64,000 bases of DNA, taken from positions 21,980,646 through 22,044,645 of the forward strand of contig NC_088311.1 of assembly GCF_910592395.1 (NCBI RefSeq). The letters run 5' to 3'. Source of the DNA: Lineus longissimus (lineage: Eukaryota; Nemertea; Pilidiophora; Heteronemertea; Lineidae). Within the stretch, counting starts at the first letter, position 1; each line of letters opens with the position of its first letter. Shown here in pieces: positions 58,401 to 64,000 of the stretch. The translations under genes and the position numbers were made by a program. A model generated the notes under the pieces. That model searched no databases, had not been told where the DNA came from, and saw nothing but the letters and a program-made list of their open reading frames with translations.

Positions 58401-59724
58401 ATTAAGAATCAGATCAGGCCAAAATTCGGTGTCAGAGATTATCTGATGTAGGGGGTTACATGTACCAACTTTCAAGTTCATAGCTTTAGCAGTTAAGAAA
58501 CGTGCCATAGTTACACTCGAACGGTCAATTTACGCCATTTGACCTCTGTGACCTAGAAAAGGAGGTCAAATCCAAAAATCATAGGAAATGTGATGTATCC
58601 TTGCTAGGAGTCCCTGCCATAAAATTTTATCGAAAACAATTCACTCAAATAGGCAAGATATTGCACTTCTTCCTTTTTCCGTTATGGCCCCCTGGTGGCC
58701 GAATAAAGAATCAGATCAGGCCAAAATTCGACATCAGACGTTATCTGATGTAGGGGGTTATATGCACCAAGTTTCAAGTTCATAGCTTTACTGGTTAAGA
58801 AACGTGCCATAGTTTACACTCTAACAGCCAATTTACGCCATATGACTTCTGTGACCTTGAAAAGTAGGTCAAATTGAAAACCCGTAAAATATGTGATGTA
58901 TTCTTCCAAACAGTACCTACCATAAGAATTTTATCGAAAACAAGTCACTTATAAGCGAGATATCACACTTTTAGATTTCCACTTTTGGCCCCCTGGTGGC
59001 AAAGTTAGGAATCAGATCGAACCAAAATTCAGCGCCAGAGGCTATGTGATATAGGGGGTTATATGTACCAAGTTTCAAGTTCATAGCTTTAGTGGTTAAG
59101 AAACGTGCCATAGTTTACACTCTAATGGCCAATTTACGCCATATGACCTCTGTGACCTTGAAAAGTAGGTCAAATTGAAAACCCGTATAATATAAAATGT
59201 ATATTTGCTATGAGTACCTACAACAAAAGTTTTATCGAAAACAAGTCACTTATAAGCGAGATATCACACTTTTTAGATTTCCACTTTTGGCCCCCTGGTG
59301 GCAAAGTTAGGAATCAGATCGAACCAAAATTCAGCACTAGAGGCTATGTGATATAGGGGGTTATATGTACCAAGTTTCAAGTTCATAGCTTTAGTGGTTA
59401 AGAAACGTGCCATAGTTTACACTCTAATGGCCAATTTACGCCATATGACCTCTGTGACCTTGAAAACAAGGTCAAATTAAAAACCCGTATAATATAAAAT
59501 GTATATTTGCTATGAGTACCTACAACAAAAGTTTTATCGAAAACAAGTCACTAATAAGCGAGATATCACACTTTTTAGATATCGACATTTGGCCCCCTGG
59601 TGGCCAAACAGAGAATCAGATCGGACCGAAAATCAGTGTCAGAGGTCAGCTGACCTAGGGCATTCTGTGTACAAAGTTTCAAGTTCATAGCCCTAGCAGT
59701 TAAGAAACGTGCCACTGTTAGGAT

Positions 59725-59761
<37 letters not shown>

Positions 59762-60070
59762 ACACAGCGCTATCGTATAGACTCCCCTTACGGTGAGCCA
59801 ACAAGAGACATGAAGGAACAAGTCTTGGAGTATAAATTGTTACTGGAAACTAGAATAAAAATGTTACGTCCTACCTGATCGTTCAGGGTCTAGCCACGCA
59901 GCAAATTCAGTTTTCCTGACCATTTGATTTTCGAATCTCTGTACAGCGACATCTCCCAAGCCAATACAGGCGCCACCCAACAGAACCGTCGGTATCGTGG
60001 GGTACCGTTGGACTGCTGTCCGAACCATTCCTACCATTGGGCGAAGACGCGACACACCAGCCCTCAGCAT
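55473..60070 (-). CDS. Mpv17/PMP22-family membrane protein with acidic C-terminal tail, five coding exons
   Basis: Exons in transcript order: 60070-59875, 57669-57508, 57180-57104, 56521-56393, 55772-55473; 287 aa, closed frame. Family members are small multi-span proteins of the mitochondrial inner or peroxisomal membrane, proposed to act as channels. Recognisable parts: LRAGVSRLRPMVG, YPTIPTVLLGGACIGLGDVAVQ (helix 1), LKWYAWLDKRFPKTNMRTVV, FLDSIVMAPVFIAVFIG, and the family signature region FNFAFIPPQYRLLYLGALSMVYDDVLLSYF (about residues 153-182). Typical members end soon after this; here the last exon adds about 99 residues rich in Glu, Asp, Ser and Lys. The start at 60070 is the first ATG after the acceptor at 60096. 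The frame is open upstream to the acceptor, so a further coding exon cannot be excluded. MPV17, MPV17L or PXMP2 orthology is unresolved. Confidence 0.9.
56246..56387. mobile_element. CAGTAGAACCTC MITE abutting a splice donor of the Mpv17-like gene
   Basis: Begins tctacagtagaaccaatcat, contains the ccctcgggactgacaagtgc and caatttgggaccaaaactag cores, and ends aaggaggttccgctgta-like at 56387. The exon donor on the minus strand (gtaagtac, 56392-56385) overlaps the terminal bases of the element. Confidence 0.75.
58091..59800. repeat. 1.7-kb composite element, copy 1: five 301-bp units plus CGA microsatellite
   Basis: Starts gaaacggccaggggccattg. About five units follow at a spacing near 301 bp, marked by ccccctggtgg at about 58386, 58688, 58989, 59291 and 59592; each unit also has gaatcagatc, caagtttcaagttcatagct, aagaaacgtgccatagt and a gacctctgtgaccttgaaaa block. 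It ends with a (CGA)n run (59726-59760) and tatcgtatagactcccctta plus cggtgagcc. The outer words gctcaccgta and tacggtgagc are inverted. It lies inside the first coding intron of the Mpv17-like gene. No long frame; probably a non-autonomous mobile element with internal tandem units. Confidence 0.85.
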
Positions 60071-60540
60071 TTTGAAGACTTTAACAGGTTTCACACCTAA
60101 AACAAATTTCATCAGTGACCAACTTATGATTAAAATGTATTAAAGCACATGCCAACAGTGTTAGCTTCACATGGTCCTGTCAGTCATGCTGGACCTGATA
60201 TGCACTTCACTGCCACATTATAAACCATGGCAATGACATTAACATTGCCTTTCTTGGCGATCCCTGCTTCAGAACTAGTTATTGCCACAATTGAATGAAG
60301 GAATGTCCTTCCCAAAGGCCAAAGCCTATTAAGATACATGAGTTCTGGCCAAAATGGTGAGGCCTATTGTCAACAGGTAGGCCTCAACCCTAAGGTACGC
60401 GCGAGACTACCGCAAAGACTTATGGGTACGTACCGCCAGCTCCCCCGGTCTGTACATCTTGATTGTAGTATACGCGAGCATTTTTTCCCTAAATTCACAA
60501 CAAATATTTAGCCCGGAGTTTAGCACAAACTTGAAAAAAT

Positions 60541-60770
60541 AATGACTCCACCCATGTAGCGAAACGACCTACGATGTAGCGAAATTACCTACATCCATGT
60601 AGCGAAACGACTCCACCCATGTAGCGAAACGTCCTCCATGTAGCGAAACGACCGTACCCATCATGTAGCGAAACGACTCCACCCATGTAGCGAAACGACC
60701 TACCATGTAGCGAAACGACCGCCACATGTAGCAAAACGACTGGTAGCGAACTGGCAATGTAGCGAAACAG
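60541..60770. repeat. Minisatellite of about 20 bp, CCATGTAGCGAAACGACC
   Basis: About ten units of catgtagcgaaacgacc with variable two- to eight-base linkers (tac, tccaccc, gtacccat). It lies about 470 bp upstream of the Mpv17-like start. Confidence 0.9.
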
Positions 60771-62174
60771 CCTGATACCGGTACAAGTAGGCCCTACTGT
60801 CCTATTATCAATTCGGTGCAGACCAGTGCATTTAGGCTTTGTCAAGTGTGTAAATGCAGAAATGCCCTTACCATATATAAGAATATCCTAACCTTGTCCG
60901 GGTCGATATAGTAGTAGATGACAGTATTCATCCCGATGCAACACCTGGCCATGAAATAGTTAATGATGCAATGCACTAAAACCAATTTTGCTAGCCCAAG
61001 GTCACACAGAACCCATTACTTAATTTTAGCATATAAACATGTTACACAGCAACCAGCATGTCCATCCTAATGTAAATCATGATCAATCCAGCTGCGAACA
61101 GGATAGCGACCATCAGCATAATTTGATTGGATACGGAAATGATGGCCACCTGTATATGGGGGTAGTTGATAAAGCTTGGAATCAGTGAAACCTTGGAACC
61201 AGTGATAAACCTTGGAATCAGTCCTAAAAATGCATAAAAACATGAAATAATGCCATTCGAACCTAACGTGGTTACGAATCAACATTTGGAGCTTATTCTT
61301 ACATGATCAGATCGGAATTTTATGGTAATTTAGAAATCTGTCGCATATCCGATTCAATAGTCTATATTTAAGAACAACCGAGTTGTACCTCGCCTCCAGT
61401 GTACAGTACTGATCTCCCAAATATGGGAAGACACGCCCACCACACACCCATAATATGAACCAATAGCGCTCCGCTTATAAATACGCCACCACCACGCGGG
61501 GCCTATTTGAACTACGGATCGGTCTGTTCATACAGGGTGATACAGAGAAAATTGGGGGCCTGTCATGCATTATGCATGGATAAGGTTGACGACTATGTCT
61601 AGGCTTAATTGTCTATGATTGACTGATATTTCATAACAAACGATGAATAAAAGAAGCCTAGTCATGTATGTTTATTACCGAAGTTTGCGGATGAAAATTT
61701 CCTTCGCCGTGAGCGATTTCTTACATCTTCCAGTACGCATCGAGGGATGCAGAGATCTTTGTGACGTCACCAGTTCTAAGCGGTTTTTTTATTCACGTGT
61801 GTGTTTGTCCTATGATCTCGTGCATCTAGTACCGAGCATAATACTTTATCGTCTATGGAATACAAAACAATCATAAAAACTAATTTTTGCTTCCATTGAA
61901 GAGAAATAAAATATTTTAACGACCACAGCGCATTGCCAATTGATGACGTCATCCTCCACATTAAAAATGTTGGCTTCTGAACTAACTGGCAAATTGCTAT
62001 CAATAAAGTCAGCTGGGACGAGACTGTCAGTTGGGAGGGTATAAATCGTAGAAGGAACGCACCCGATTTACCGCGCTATTTGCACAGTGATTCCATGGTT
62101 TACATTGAATATTCCAAGGTTTATCAGTGTTTCCAAGGTTTCACTAATTCCATACTTTATCAACTACCGTTAAG
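60771..62174. other. Upstream of the Mpv17-like gene, no gene seen
   Basis: Short open frames only (for example 61067-61285 minus and 61643-61876 plus), none with family resemblance. 61130-61230 and 62090-62165 share diverged words (accttggaatcagtg; ttccaaggtttatcagtg), possibly one old repeat in two orientations. Confidence 0.35.
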
Positions 62175-62302
62175 ACATTGGGTGATATGAATAAAGTCTA
62201 GCAATTGCTTTTACTTCAGTTTTGTACAGAAAGGCCCAGTGTAAATGTACATGGAGTTTTAGATAAAAGCATTTGCTAGTCTTTATTCATATCACCCATT
62301 GT
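62175..62302. mobile_element. Palindromic MITE, GGGTGATATGAATAAAG family, copy 2
   Basis: Arms attgggtgatatgaataaag and ctttattcatatcacccatt are identical to those of 51051-51179, with the same centre (cttcagttttgtacagaaag). It lies 18 bp from copy 2 of the 1.7-kb composite element. Confidence 0.88.
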
Positions 62303-62320
62303 CTGCCAAACCATGTAAAT

Positions 62321-63955
62321 GAAACGGCCAGGGGCCATTGTGCTCACCGTATACATCTTTTATTAGGCAGGATCATGCTTAGTTTAGAGGTGAATATGGT
62401 GAACACAATCAGGCATGAAGACTTTTTTTAGATGTGTATTGATGTCAAGTAATAAGACAGGGCAGTATATATAAGTTTATGATCCAACCAATAATTGTCT
62501 ATGACATCAACAAGATCAATATCGTGTGATTGCTAAGAGTCCCTGCAATAAAAAATTCATCGAAAAAAAGTCATTAATAAGCGAGATATTGCACGTCCTA
62601 CTTTTTCAGTTTTGACCCCCTGGTGGCCAAATCAAGAATCAGATCAGGCCAAAATTCGGTGTCAGAGATTATCTGATGTAGGGGGTTACATGTACCAACT
62701 TTCAAGTTCATAGCTTTAGCAGTTAAGAAACGTGCCATAGTTACACTCGAACGGTCAATTTACGCCATTTGACCTCTGTGACCTAGAAAAGGAGGTCAAA
62801 TCCAAAAATCATAGGAAATGTGATGTATCCTTGCTAGGAGTCCCTGCCATAAAATTTTATCGAAAACAATTCACTCAAATAGGCAAGATATTGCACTTCT
62901 TCCTTTTTCCGTTATGGCCCCCTGGTGGCCGAATAAAGAATCAGATCAGGCCAAAATTCGACATCAGACGTTATCTGATGTAGGGGGTTATATGCACCAA
63001 GTTTCAAGTTCATAACTTTACTGGTTAAGAAACGTGCCATAGTTTACACTCTAACAGCCAATTTACGCCATATGACTTCTGTGACCTTGAAAAGTAGGTC
63101 AAATTGAAAACCCGTAAAATATGTGATGTATTCTTCCAAACAGTACCTACCATAAGAATTTTATCGAAAACAAGTCACTTATAAGCGAGATATCACACTT
63201 TTTAGATTTCCACTTTTGGCCCCCTGGTGGCAAAGTTAGGAATCAGATCGAACCAAAATTCAGCGCCAGAGGCTATGTGATATAGGGGGTTATATGTACC
63301 AAGTTTCAAGTTCATAGCTTTAGTGGTTAAGAAACGTGCCATAGTTTACACTCTAATGGCCAATTTACGCCATATGACCTCTGTGACCTTGAAAAGTAGG
63401 TCAAATTGAAAACCTGTATAATATAAAATGTATATTTGCTATGAGTACCTACAACAAAAGTTTTATCGAAAACAAGTCACTTATAAGCGAGATATCACAC
63501 TTTTTAGATTTCCACTTTTGGCCCCCTGGTGGCAAAGTTGAGAATCAGATCAAACTGAAATTCAGCACCAAAGGCTATGTGATATAGGGGGTTATATGTA
63601 CCAAGTTTCAAGTTCATAGCTTTAGTGGTTAAGAAACGTGCCATAGTTTACACTCTAATGACCAATTTACGCCATATGACCTCTGTGACCTTGAAAAGTA
63701 GGTCAAATTAAAAACCCGTACGATATAAGATGTATATTTGCTATGAGTACCTACAACAAAAGTTTCATCGAAAACAAGTCACTAATAAGCGAGATATCAC
63801 ACTTTTTAGATATCGACATTTGGCCCCCTGGTGGCCAAACAGAGAATCAGATCGGACCGAAAATCAGTGTCAGAGGTCTGCTGACCTAGGGCATACTGTG
63901 TACAAAGTTTCAAATTCATAGCCCTAGCAGTTAAGAAACGTGCCACTGTTAGGAT

Positions 63956-63989
<34 letters not shown>

Positions 63990-64000
63990 ACACAGCGCTA
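62321..64000. repeat. 1.7-kb composite element, copy 2, cut by the window end
   Basis: Starts gaaacggccaggggccattg and follows copy 1 (58091) at a constant offset of 4230 bp, with very few substitutions in the first 600 bp and somewhat more in the last units. Five units are marked by ccccctggtgg at about 62616, 62918, 63219, 63520 and 63822. The CGA run starts near 63956. The window ends inside the right terminus. Confidence 0.88.

Noticed and set aside
59499-63921. Identical-looking 63-codon frames at 59499-59690 and 63730-63921
   Set aside because: They are the same segment of the 301-bp repeat unit in two element copies, not genes.

Overview
This window is animal genomic DNA, not bacterial or viral. 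Genes are split into many short exons with GT-AG introns (one GC-AG), the intergenic and intronic space is AT-rich and full of short inverted-repeat elements and minisatellites, and the products are typical metazoan proteins. A xylose isomerase gene, absent from vertebrates and insects as far as I know, together with MYSM1, a GPX4-type selenoprotein and frequent tacatgta-type words, suggests a marine invertebrate (non-vertebrate deuterostome or lophotrochozoan). I cannot name the species. All exon boundaries below were assembled by hand from splice signals, reading-frame phase and remembered protein families. Every gene model closes in frame.

Layout. 800-9936 (+): a calumenin/reticulocalbin-type six-EF-hand ER protein, with an additional in-phase 501-bp exon coding an Asp/Tyr-rich acidic domain. 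13146-18197 (-): a complete 11-exon xylose isomerase. 20606-25970 (+): a GPX4-like glutathione peroxidase with an in-frame TGA (selenocysteine), a convincing SECIS hairpin in the 3' UTR, and two candidate first exons. 26.7-30.9 kb: no gene seen, several tandem arrays. 30884-36826 (-): 14-exon MYSM1 (SANT, SWIRM and JAMM domains). 38588-40735 (-): a Tctex1 dynein-light-chain family protein. 43960-45085 (-): a small unrecognised four-exon gene. 45.1-52.5 kb: a repeat-rich desert. 52564-54870 (+): an unrecognised 768-residue disordered protein in one exon. 55473-60070 (-): a five-exon Mpv17/PMP22-family membrane protein with an unusual acidic tail. 60.1-64.0 kb: minisatellite, a MITE and a second copy of a 1.7-kb composite repeat.

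The genes do not form a pathway; they look like ordinary independent neighbours. Calumenin and xylose isomerase converge, xylose isomerase and GPX diverge, GPX and MYSM1 converge, and the 768-aa gene and the Mpv17 gene converge with predicted poly(A) signals about 40 bp apart.

The points I would look at first are: the selenocysteine codon and SECIS of the peroxidase with its alternative N-termini; the acidic cassette exon of calumenin; the animal xylose isomerase; the acidic tail of the Mpv17-like protein; the small 123-aa orphan gene; a MITE that ends at a splice donor; and the duplicated 1.7-kb element built of 301-bp units.
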